NCBI GenBank assembly: GCA_902805555.1
Contig: CADCSY010000027.1
Span: forward strand, 1-64,000
Length of the DNA stretch: 64,000 nucleotides
Source of the DNA: an uncultured Acidimicrobiales bacterium
GTDB taxonomy: Bacteria; Actinomycetota; Acidimicrobiia; Acidimicrobiales; CADCSY01
Direction: 5' to 3'
The notes beneath the pieces were generated by a model. The model had not been told where the DNA came from. It ran no database searches and was given only the letters and a program-made list of their open reading frames with translations. Below, one piece after another: positions 1-8,841 of this stretch (position 1 is the first letter of the stretch; the number at the start of each line of letters is the position of its first letter). Made by a program: the position numbers and the translations under genes.

Positions 1-1312
<1,312 letters not shown>

Positions 1313-1395
1313 CGGTGCCGCAGAACGCCGGATCCACCAGACCTCCAGCCGGCGGCGGCGTAGTCGACCGATGACGTCGAGTCCAGGAGGACCGC

Positions 1396-1566
1396 ATGTC
1401 CCAGCCGGAGAAACACCCGACGCCACAGGGCTGGCAGGTAGCGCGGGGCTGCAGCCAGCTCGGAGCCGACGGGCTCGACCCCGAAGTGGAGGGCCGTCGT
1501 GACGGCGCGAGGACTCGCGCCGTCCTCGCGGCCGCGGGCTCGGTCGATCGGGTGGCCAACCCGTGA
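1396..1566 (+). CDS. small ORF coupled to the ABC ATPase
   Basis: 56-aa ORF starting MSQPEKHPTPQGWQ. AGGAGG lies 5 nt before the ATG and the stop overlaps the ABC-ATPase GTG start as GTGA, so it is placed as a translational leader. It is absent from the ORF track because of its size. The sequence is polar with no domain I recognise. Because the surrounding DNA looks rearranged it may be the surviving stub of a larger gene, such as a regulator preceding the transporter. The ribosome site and coupling are the only support. Confidence 0.4.
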   Translation: MSQPEKHPTPQGWQVARGCSQLGADGLDPEVEGRRDGARTRAVLAAAGSVDRVANP

Positions 1567-2684
1567 GCACGGACACCCTCGGCGCCTCCACGGCCAACAC
1601 CTCCGGGACCGAGACCGCCGTCCGGCTGGTCGACGTCCACAAGACGTACGACGGCGCGACACCGGTCGCCGCCCTGCGCGGCGTGTCCCTGGACTTCGCC
1701 CGCGGCTCGCTGACCGCGGTGATGGGCCAGTCCGGCTCCGGCAAGTCGACGCTGCTCAACGTCGCGGCCGGCCTCGACGTGCCGACCCGCGGCCAGGTCG
1801 TGATCGGCGGCACGGACACCAGCAGCTTCTCGCCCGACGACCTCACCCGGTTCCGGCGCGACAACGTCGGTTTCATCTTCCAGTCGTACAACCTCATCGG
1901 CCATCTCGACGTCCGCACCAACATCGAGCTCCCGCTCGTCCTGGGCGGTCGCACCGCAGACCGCGCCTGGCTCGCGGAGCTCGTCACGACCCTCGGCATC
2001 GCGGGTCTCGAGGACCGCCTGCCCGGCGAGCTGTCCGGAGGGCAGGCCCAGCGGGTGGCCATCGCCCGCGCGCTGATGACCCGCCCCGCGGTGGTCTTCG
2101 CGGACGAGCCGACCGGTGCCCTCGACTCCCGCAGCGGTCAGCAGGTGCTGGAGCTGCTCTGCGACGCCGCCCGCAGGCTCGGCCAGACCGTCGTCGTCGT
2201 CACCCACGACAGCGTCGTCGCCGCTGCGACGGAGCGCGTCGTCTTCTTGTCCGACGGGCTGGTCGTCGACGACGTCAGTGCCCCGACGGCCGAGCAGGTC
2301 GCTTCGCGTCGCGGCGGCGGCCGCCGGGGTCGTCGTGGGCTCCCTCACGTCGTTCGGCCAATCCCACCTCGAGGGCACGCTGAACCCGCTGGTGAACTCC
2401 GCGAGCGCCTGGCTCGTCGTGCCCTTCCTGGTCGGTGCTCTGATGCGCTCGCCGTCGTCGGGGGCGCTGGCCGGCGTCCTCGCATGCTCACTGCAGGTCG
2501 TCGGCTACTTCGTCACGTCCGAGCTCCGAGGCTTCCCGGCGAGCAGCTCCTACGTCGTCTTCTGGATGGTGTGCGCGATCGTCGGCGGACCGGTCTTCGG
2601 TGCCGGCGGGCAGCTCTGGCGGGGCGGACGCGAGCGACTCACAGGTCCGGCATCCACGCTGTTGCCGGCAGTGTTCCTCGCTGA
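1563..2684 (+). pseudogene. MacB/LolD-type ABC ATPase with replaced C-terminal end
   Basis: Residues 1 to about 246 form a complete ABC nucleotide-binding domain: Walker A GQSGSGKST near 55-63, Q-loop in FIFQSYNL, signature LSGGQAQR, Walker B VVFADEP with D-loop, and H-loop VVVTHDS. The VAAL..VSLD pattern and short linker match the LolD/MacB (FtsX-permease) class. After the expected C-terminal segment (APTAEQVAS) the frame becomes Arg-rich nonsense for about 125 codons because it overlaps a DUF6518 gene in another frame. The FtsX-like permease normally following such an ATPase is missing. The NBD might still fold, but the gene looks cut by a deletion or recombination near 2280-2310. Confidence 0.75.
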
Positions 2685-2871
2685 GGGGATCTGGGTCTAC
2701 GGGACGGTGCTCGGCGACGCCGGGAGCGCCGTCCTGTGGTTGGCGATCGGTGTCGCGCTCGCCCTTGTGCTCACGTGGCGGGCGAGGGCGCTGCGGTGGC
2801 TGCCGGTGACCGTGTCCGTCGGCGTCGCATGTGAGGTGCTGCTCACGCAGGTCCTCAGCGAGCCGTTCTGA
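2278..2871 (+). CDS. DUF6518 family membrane protein
   Basis: The frame from GTG 2278 gives 197 aa with about six hydrophobic segments, beginning VAAAAAGVVVGSLTSFGQ and containing the NSASAWLV segment I associate with DUF6518, an uncharacterised actinobacterial integral membrane family. The start is uncertain: GTG 2278 lies inside the 3' part of the ABC-ATPase gene, so the first 8-10 codons were probably acquired at the junction. No ribosome site of its own is visible. Function unknown. It is read here as an independent gene fused to ATPase sequence at the DNA level, not as a fusion protein, because the two domains are in different frames. Confidence 0.7.
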   Translation: MPRRPSRSLRVAAAAAGVVVGSLTSFGQSHLEGTLNPLVNSASAWLVVPFLVGALMRSPSSGALAGVLACSLQVVGYFVTSELRGFPASSSYVVFWMVCAIVGGPVFGAGGQLWRGGRERLTGPASTLLPAVFLAEGIWVYGTVLGDAGSAVLWLAIGVALALVLTWRARALRWLPVTVSVGVACEVLLTQVLSEPF

Positions 2872-2919
2872 GATCCCGCGTCCGCCCGGCCTCTCTGAGG
2901 CCCGGCCGCCAGCGTGGCC

Positions 2920-2925
2920 TACCTT
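2920..2925 (+). promoter_or_regulatory. leaderless -10 of the PhyH gene
   Basis: TACCTT ends 6 nt before ATG 2932, with no Shine-Dalgarno between them. This is the arrangement of leaderless actinobacterial transcripts and decides the start against the upstream GTG 2914 of the ORF track. Confidence 0.6.
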
Positions 2926-2931
2926 CCCGAC

Positions 2932-3741
2932 ATGGACGACACCCTCCTGGAGCACCATCGCCGGCACCTCGACGAGCACGGCTACACGATCCTCGAAGAC
3001 GTCATCGACACGGCGCTCGTCGAGGCGATCGCGAGCGACCTGTGCCGCCTCGAGGATGAGCTCGGCATCGTGCCGGCCGGCAACAGCTTCGAGGGGGCAC
3101 GCACCGTCCGCATCTACAACCTGCTGGTGCACGGCCCGTCCTTCGAGGCGATCCCCGTGCACCCCGAGGTGCTCCCCGTGGTGCAGACCGTCCTGGACGC
3201 CGGTTGCCTGGTCTCGTCCCTCTCCTCCATCGCCATCGAGCCGGAGGAGGTGGCACAACCGATCCACGCCGACGATCAGCTCATCCCCATCGCCAAGCCC
3301 CACGTCGCCACGGTCTGCAACACGATGTGGGCCATCACCGACTTCACGGAGCCGAACGGGGCCACCCGGCTCGTCCCCGGCTCCCACAAGGCGGACCGCT
3401 CACCGACCTACGGGCAGCACGTCGACTCGGTGCCGGCCGAGATGTCGCGCGGCAGCGTCCTCGTGTGGCACGGCAGCCTGTGGCACGGAGGTGGAGCGAA
3501 CCGGACCGGCGAGCGGCGGGTCGGTGTGGCCATGAACTACTGCGCGGGTTGGATCCGTCAGCAGGAGAACCAGCAGCTGGGGATCCCACGAGAGCTGGTG
3601 CGGCGCTTCGACCCGACGCTGCGCCGGCTCGTCGGCTACGGCGTCTACAACGGCCTCATCGGCCACATCGACAAGCGCAGCCCCGAGCAGCTCCTCGACG
3701 CGGCCGGTGCGAGCCACGCCATGGTCTGGGACCGCTCCTAG
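2932..3741 (+). CDS. phytanoyl-CoA dioxygenase (PhyH) family protein
   Basis: 269 aa. Fe(II)/2-oxoglutarate oxygenase fold: the metal-binding H-x-D is in PIHADDQ near residue 114, the distal His is in LWHGGGANRTGE, and the following Arg (ERRVGVAMNY) would hold 2-oxoglutarate. Fold members hydroxylate acyl-CoAs or small metabolites; the substrate here cannot be read from sequence. It is followed after 77 bases by an acyl-CoA synthetase on the same strand, consistent with a role in lipid side-chain modification (inference). Start chosen at ATG 2932 from the leaderless -10. Confidence 0.88.
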   Translation: MDDTLLEHHRRHLDEHGYTILEDVIDTALVEAIASDLCRLEDELGIVPAGNSFEGARTVRIYNLLVHGPSFEAIPVHPEVLPVVQTVLDAGCLVSSLSSIAIEPEEVAQPIHADDQLIPIAKPHVATVCNTMWAITDFTEPNGATRLVPGSHKADRSPTYGQHVDSVPAEMSRGSVLVWHGSLWHGGGANRTGERRVGVAMNYCAGWIRQQENQQLGIPRELVRRFDPTLRRLVGYGVYNGLIGHIDKRSPEQLLDAAGASHAMVWDRS

Positions 3742-3818
3742 GCGTCCTCGGCCGGCACGGTGACGTGGTGCAGGGCGCTCTGGTAGGACCGTCTCGGACG
3801 CGACGAGGAGGGGGAGGC

Positions 3819-5519
3819 GTGGGAGCCGAGGCAGCGGGCAGCACGAGCACGGGTGAGGAGCAGGCCGCCGAGGTGGCCGGGACAGCCGGAGGGGCCCCGG
3901 TGGTCGACCACTTCGCCAGCCTCTGGGAGCGCATCGCCGACGCCATCCCCGAGGCCCCTGCCGTCGTCCAGGGGCAGGTGCGCCGGAGCTGGGGCGAGCT
4001 GGAGGCGAGGGCGGCTCGGCTCGCCGGCGCCCTGCAGGCGTCCGGGTTGGGGGAGGGGAGCAAGGTCGGGCTGTTCCTCTACAACGGTCCTGAGTACATC
4101 GAGGCGACGTTCGCCGCCCTCAAGATCCGGGCCGTCCCGGTGAACGTGAACTACCGGTACCTCGACGAGGAGCTCCACTACCTGCTCGACAACGCCGACG
4201 CCGAGGCCGTCGTGTTCCACACGAGCCTCGGCGGCCGGATCGCTGCGGTGCAGGAGCGCCTGCCACTGGTCCGGCTGTGGCTGGCGGTGGACGACGGTCC
4301 TCCCGAGCAGGGTGGCCCCGGTGAGGTCGGCGAGCCGTACGAGGAGGTGCTGGCGGCGGCGGGGCCCGCGCCTCGGACCGAGCGCTCGGAGCACGATCTG
4401 ACGCTGCTCTACACCGGCGGCACCACCGGCATGCCGAAGGGGGTCATGGGCGAGGTCGGCAACGGCGTGCGGGCCGGCCTGGCAGGCCTCGGCCCGCTCA
4501 TCGGCATGGCGGCGGCCACGTCGGCGACGGCGGTGGAGGCCGCTGCCCGGCTGCACGCCGAGGGAGCACAGCTCGGCTCCGTCGTCCCGTGCCCCCTCAT
4601 GCACGGCACCGGCATGGGGATCGGGTGCACGCCTGCGCTGTCGCTCGGCGGCAAGGTCGTGCTGCTCGAGGGGAGGGGCTTCGACCCCCGCGAGGTCTGG
4701 TCCCTCGTCGAGCGGGAGCGGGCGACCGGCATCACCGTCGTCGGCGACGTCTTCGCCCGGCCGATGCTGCGGGCCCTCGAGGCACTCGAGGCGGAGGGGG
4801 CCACCCCCGACCTCTCGAGCCTCGCCCTCATCGCCTCGGCCGGGGCCATGTTCTCGACCGAGGTGAAGGACGCGCTGTGCGAGCGCATCCCGACCATGGT
4901 CATCGCCGATCTGATGGCTGCCAGTGAGGGCGCGATGGGCCAGTCGATCCACCACCGTGGCTCCTCGTCGACGACGGGCCGGTTCTCGGTCGGGACGCAG
5001 ACCAAGGTGTTCGACGAGGACGACCGCGAGGTCGAGCCGGGCTCGGGCGCCGTCGGCCGTGTCGCGGTGGCCGGGGGCATACCGCTCGGCTACTACAAGG
5101 ACCCGGAGAAGACCGCCGCCACCTTCCGGGAGGTGCAGGGGACCCGCTACAGCTTCCCCGGGGACTGGGCCACGGTCGAGGCGGACGGGACGATCACCCT
5201 CCTCGGCCGCGGCTCGCAGGTCGTGAACACCGGCGGCGAGAAGGTGTTCGCCGAGGAGGTCGAGGAGGTCGTCAAGACGCACGAAGCCGTCGACGACTGC
5301 CTCGTCGTGGGGGTGCCCGACGAGACGTTCGGCAACCGGGTGGTGGCGGTGGTGGCCCTGTCCGCCCCCGTCGAGGAGCGCGACCTCATCGCCCACACCA
5401 AGGCACACCTCGCCTCGTTCAAGGCGCCCAGGCAGGTGGTGGTGGCCGAGCGGGTGCCGCGCTTCCCCAACGGCAAGGCCGACTACAAGGCCGCCAAGGC
5501 GGTGGCCGAAGGAGCCTGA
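3819..5519 (+). CDS. AMP-dependent acyl-CoA synthetase (FadD-like)
   Basis: 566 aa from GTG 3819, preceded by GAGGAGGGGGAGGC. ANL superfamily: the P-loop-like LLYTGGTTGMPKG near residue 200, the adenylate-binding segment around ADLMAASEGAMG, the hinge region near LLGRGSQVVNTGGEK and the C-terminal catalytic Lys in PNGKADYK. It activates a carboxylic acid to acyl-AMP then acyl-CoA. The short 'TGGTTGMPKGV' context and overall length resemble the FadD19/FadD17 group linked to sterol side-chain or medium-chain acids in actinobacteria, but that assignment is inference. Cytosolic; no signal peptide. Confidence 0.92.
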   Translation: MGAEAAGSTSTGEEQAAEVAGTAGGAPVVDHFASLWERIADAIPEAPAVVQGQVRRSWGELEARAARLAGALQASGLGEGSKVGLFLYNGPEYIEATFAALKIRAVPVNVNYRYLDEELHYLLDNADAEAVVFHTSLGGRIAAVQERLPLVRLWLAVDDGPPEQGGPGEVGEPYEEVLAAAGPAPRTERSEHDLTLLYTGGTTGMPKGVMGEVGNGVRAGLAGLGPLIGMAAATSATAVEAAARLHAEGAQLGSVVPCPLMHGTGMGIGCTPALSLGGKVVLLEGRGFDPREVWSLVERERATGITVVGDVFARPMLRALEALEAEGATPDLSSLALIASAGAMFSTEVKDALCERIPTMVIADLMAASEGAMGQSIHHRGSSSTTGRFSVGTQTKVFDEDDREVEPGSGAVGRVAVAGGIPLGYYKDPEKTAATFREVQGTRYSFPGDWATVEADGTITLLGRGSQVVNTGGEKVFAEEVEEVVKTHEAVDDCLVVGVPDETFGNRVVAVVALSAPVEERDLIAHTKAHLASFKAPRQVVVAERVPRFPNGKADYKAAKAVAEGA

Positions 5520-5637
5520 GCGACGGGGCCGGCCCTCCGGCGAGGGCGCGGTCGAGGCCGGAGCAGCCCGGCCACCCGGTCCGCAGGCGGGCGGCGTGCA
5601 GCGGGGTTCCTCCGGTGGAAGCGCGGCAGCAAGTCGG

Positions 5638-5658
5638 TAATCTCGATTGCACATCGAG
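5638..5658 (+). promoter_or_regulatory. lon promoter with overlapping palindromic operator candidate
   Basis: TAATCT (5638-5643) is a good -10. Overlapping it is a perfect 6-bp inverted repeat, CTCGAT-TGCAC-ATCGAG (5642-5658). The position over the -10 and transcription start suggests a repressor site controlling lon. It does not match the CIRCE, HAIR or ClgR consensus as I know them, so the regulator is unknown. Confidence 0.45.
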
Positions 5659-5690
5659 GTCCGTCGATGCTGAGCTGCGAAGGGGTTCCT

Positions 5691-8096
5691 GTGCCCGAGA
5701 CCCAGACCACCGCCCTCCCCGTCCTCCCGTTGCACGCCGGCGTCGTCGGCCCCGCCATGGTGGTGACGATCGCCCTCGACACGCCCGAGGCCCGCACCGC
5801 GGCCGACGCCGCCCTCGCAGGGGTGGGCCGGCTGCTGCTCGTGCCGCAGCTCGACGACCGGTCCTCCCGCATCGGGACGATCGCCAAGATCGAGGACGTC
5901 GCCGACCTCCCCGGCGACCGGCGGGCGCTCGTCGTCCGAGGCCTGCACCGGGCGCGCGTCGGCGCCGGGGTGCCCGGCCAGGGCGCCGGCCTGTGGGTCA
6001 CCGCCGAGCCGATCGAGGACGCCGAGCCGCCGTCGGAGGCGGCGACCACTGCCGCCCGCCGCTACCTGGCCGTCGTCGAGGCCATCCTCGAGCGCCGTGG
6101 CGCGAGCCGGCTGGTCGAGGGGCTGCGCACCCTGACCGACCCGGGCGACATCGCCGACACCTCGCTCTACTCGCCCGAGCTCACCATGGAGCAGCGGGTC
6201 GCCGTCCTGGAGGAGCTCGACGTCGAGGCCCGGCTCGCGCTCGTCCTCGGCTACGCCGAGCGGACCCTGGCCGAGCTGGCCGTGAAGGACGAGGTCAACC
6301 GGTCCGTCGCCGACGGCATGGAGAAGTCGCAGCGCGAGGCCGTCCTGCGCCGCCAGATGGAGGCGATCAGGAGCGAGCTCGGCGAGGGTGGCGCCGACGA
6401 CGTCGAGGGCTACCGGTCCCGCCTGGCGGCCTCGGGCGCCCCCGAGGGGGTGCGCCAGGCCGTGGAGCGCGAGCTCGACAAGCTCGAGCGGACGAGCACC
6501 CAGAGCCCCGAGCACGGCTGGATCGTCACCTGGCTCGACACCGTGCTCGAGCTCCCGTGGGGCCACCGGGCCGACGAGCGCCTCGACCTCGACGCGGCCC
6601 AGGCGACCCTCGACGCCGACCACGCCGGCCTCGACGACGTCAAGGAGCGGATCATGGAGCTGCTGGCGGTCCGCAAGCTCAGGGCCGACCGGGCCGCCAC
6701 CCGCCCCCCCGCCGGGGCGGAGGGCGACGCCGGTGGGCCGGCACCCGGCGGGCGGGGGAGCGGCGCCATCCTCGCCCTCGTGGGTCCTCCCGGAGTCGGC
6801 AAGACCAGCCTCGGTGAGTCCGTGGCCCGCGCCCTCGGCCGACCCTTCGCACGGGTCGCCCTCGGCGGGGTGCGCGACGAGTCCGAGATCCGGGGCCACC
6901 GGCGCACGTACGTCGGCGCCCGACCCGGTCGCTTCGTGCGGGCCCTCACCGAGGCCGGGGCCATGAACCCGGTGCTGCTCCTCGACGAGATCGACAAGGT
7001 GGGCAGCGACTGGCGGGGGGACCCCTCCTCGGCGTTGCTCGAGGTGCTGGACCCGGCCCAGAACCACACGTTCAGGGACCACTACCTCGAGGTCGACCTC
7101 GACCTGTCGGACGTGCTCTTCATCGCCACCGCCAACGTCCTCGACACGATCCCGGGGCCGCTGCTCGACCGGATGGAGGTCGTCCGCCTCGACGGCTACA
7201 CAGAGGACGAGAAGGTCGCCATCGCCGCCGACCACCTCCTCGGCCGCCTGGTGGAGCGGGCCGGTCTCGACCCGGGCGAGGTGACCTTCGACGCCCCTGC
7301 GCTGCGGGCGGTCGCCACCGGCTGGACGCGGGAGGCCGGTGTCCGGGAGCTCGAGCGCCAGCTCGGCCGCATCCTCCGCAAGGTCGCCGCCAAGGTCGCG
7401 TCGGGGACGGTGACGACCCCGTTCGCCGTGGGCGAGGAGGAGGTGCGCTCCCTCCTCGGCCGGCCCCGGTTCGTCCCCGAGGCGCCGGAGCGCACGGCGG
7501 TGCCGGGGGTCGCAACCGGTCTGGCCGTCACCGGCGCCGGCGGGGACGTCCTCTTCGTCGAGACGACGTCGATGGCGGGCGACGCCGGGCTCACGGTGAC
7601 CGGCCAGCTCGGCGACGTCATGAAGGAGTCGGCGGAGATCGCCCGGTCCTTCGTGCGGGCCAACGCCGACGAGCTGGGCCTCGGCACCGAGGCGTTCGAG
7701 GGCAGGCGCTTCCACGTGCACTTCCCGGCGGGCGCGGTCCCCAAGGACGGGCCGTCCGCGGGGGTCACGATGACCACCGCCCTCGTCAGCCTGTTGACGG
7801 GCCGGTCGGTGCGCTCGGCCGTCGGCATGACCGGCGAGGTCACGCTGTCGGGACGGGTGCTCCCCATCGGAGGCGTCAAGCAGAAGGTGCTGGCTGCCCA
7901 CCGTGCGGGTCTGACCGAGGTCATCCTCCCGGCCCGCAACGAGCCCGACCTCGACGACGTGCCGGAGGCGGTCCGGTCGGAGATGACCTTCCACCTGGCC
8001 GCCGACGTGCGCCAGGTGCTGGAGTGGGCGCTGGAGCCTGCCGGCGCTGCGCTCGAGCCTGCCGGTACGACCGGCCAGGAGGCGGTCGCAGCCTGA
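5691..8096 (+). CDS. lon: ATP-dependent protease Lon
   Basis: 801 aa from GTG 5691 (AAGGGG five nt upstream; ATG 5667 is the longer alternative). Order: N-terminal LON substrate domain, coiled-coil region, AAA+ module with Walker A GPPGVGKT, Walker B LLLDEIDKV and sensor motifs, then the protease domain with the Ser/Lys dyad (Ser near 689 in KDGPSAG, Lys near 732 in GGVKQK). It forms a cytosolic hexamer that degrades misfolded and regulatory proteins. Length is normal. A Gly/Pro-rich insert just before Walker A is a lineage feature. The promoter carries a palindrome over the -10 and a strong hairpin follows the stop. Confidence 0.97.
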   Translation: MPETQTTALPVLPLHAGVVGPAMVVTIALDTPEARTAADAALAGVGRLLLVPQLDDRSSRIGTIAKIEDVADLPGDRRALVVRGLHRARVGAGVPGQGAGLWVTAEPIEDAEPPSEAATTAARRYLAVVEAILERRGASRLVEGLRTLTDPGDIADTSLYSPELTMEQRVAVLEELDVEARLALVLGYAERTLAELAVKDEVNRSVADGMEKSQREAVLRRQMEAIRSELGEGGADDVEGYRSRLAASGAPEGVRQAVERELDKLERTSTQSPEHGWIVTWLDTVLELPWGHRADERLDLDAAQATLDADHAGLDDVKERIMELLAVRKLRADRAATRPPAGAEGDAGGPAPGGRGSGAILALVGPPGVGKTSLGESVARALGRPFARVALGGVRDESEIRGHRRTYVGARPGRFVRALTEAGAMNPVLLLDEIDKVGSDWRGDPSSALLEVLDPAQNHTFRDHYLEVDLDLSDVLFIATANVLDTIPGPLLDRMEVVRLDGYTEDEKVAIAADHLLGRLVERAGLDPGEVTFDAPALRAVATGWTREAGVRELERQLGRILRKVAAKVASGTVTTPFAVGEEEVRSLLGRPRFVPEAPERTAVPGVATGLAVTGAGGDVLFVETTSMAGDAGLTVTGQLGDVMKESAEIARSFVRANADELGLGTEAFEGRRFHVHFPAGAVPKDGPSAGVTMTTALVSLLTGRSVRSAVGMTGEVTLSGRVLPIGGVKQKVLAAHRAGLTEVILPARNEPDLDDVPEAVRSEMTFHLAADVRQVLEWALEPAGAALEPAGTTGQEAVAA

Positions 8097-8101
8097 ACGG
8101 C

Positions 8102-8125
8102 CGGGTCGGGCCCGGGCCCGACCCG
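8102..8125 (+). terminator. 24-nt perfect palindrome after lon
   Basis: CGGGTCGGGCCCGGGCCCGACCCG begins 5 bases after the lon stop and could form a 10-bp GC stem. There is no U-tract, as is common in high-GC actinobacteria. Confidence 0.6.
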
Positions 8126-8186
8126 CCTCCGACCTGCCAGGGGCCCGATCGGTTTCCCGAGCCTGTCGCTCGGGGAGCCCCTCGGC

Positions 8187-8828
8187 ATGAGGCTCTACGC
8201 AGATGACCCCCGCACGGCTCGACGGCAGATGATCGGCGACGGGCTGCTGCTCGCGTGGATCGTGGTCTGGGTCGAGGTCGGCCAGCGCCTGACGTCGCTG
8301 GTCGACCGCCTCGGGGGGCCGGGTCGCACGCTGGCCACCGCCGGCTCCCGGCTGGAGGACGGCCTGGAGGGTGCGGCGGGAGGGGTCGGGAGGCTCCCGG
8401 TGGTGGGTGGCTCCCTCGAGGACGTCTTCGGCGAGACCGCCGGTGCCGGCAGCTCGCTGCGGGCGGCGGGCACCGAGCAGGCGGAGGTCGCGCACCAGGT
8501 GGGGGTGGCGCTCGGGTTCTTCGTGGCGGGCCTCGCCATCGCCTGGGCGCTCTCCCGCTACCTCCCGGGGCGGCTCCGCTGGATGCGTGACGCTGGTGCC
8601 GCAAGGGCGCTCGTGGTCGACGCCGTCGACCTCCGGCTGTTCGCGCTCCGGGCGGTGGTGAACCGGCCGCTCCACGAGCTGCGCGAGGTGAGCGCGGATC
8701 CGGGCGCCGACTTGGCCGCCGGGCGCTTCGACCGCCTCGCCGCACTCGAGCTGGCCGCTCTCGGGCTGCACCCCCCCGCCGCCCCCCGCGCGGGCGGTGC
8801 ACCGCCCCTCGGCGTCGGGCTGCCCTGA
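8187..8828 (+). CDS. hypothetical protein with two membrane segments
   Basis: 213 aa from ATG 8187, with GGGGAG 9 nt upstream. One hydrophobic segment lies near residues 16-33 (LLLAWIVVWVEVG), a Gly/Ala-rich linker follows, and a second segment (VGVALGFFVAGLAIAWALS) is near 104-123. A soluble Arg/Leu-rich C-terminal tail follows and the last 20 residues are Pro/Gly-rich. I do not recognise the family; it resembles small uncharacterised actinobacterial membrane proteins. It is convergent with the RecQ gene, with 13 bases between stops. Confidence 0.7.
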   Translation: MRLYADDPRTARRQMIGDGLLLAWIVVWVEVGQRLTSLVDRLGGPGRTLATAGSRLEDGLEGAAGGVGRLPVVGGSLEDVFGETAGAGSSLRAAGTEQAEVAHQVGVALGFFVAGLAIAWALSRYLPGRLRWMRDAGAARALVVDAVDLRLFALRAVVNRPLHELREVSADPGADLAAGRFDRLAALELAALGLHPPAAPRAGGAPPLGVGLP

Positions 8829-8841
8829 GGGTCGGCGCGGC

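Noticed and set aside
1563-2871. ABC-DUF6518 fusion protein made by programmed frameshifting
   Set aside because: No slippery sequence or stimulator is visible, and the two parts have no known functional link; a deletion junction explains it better.
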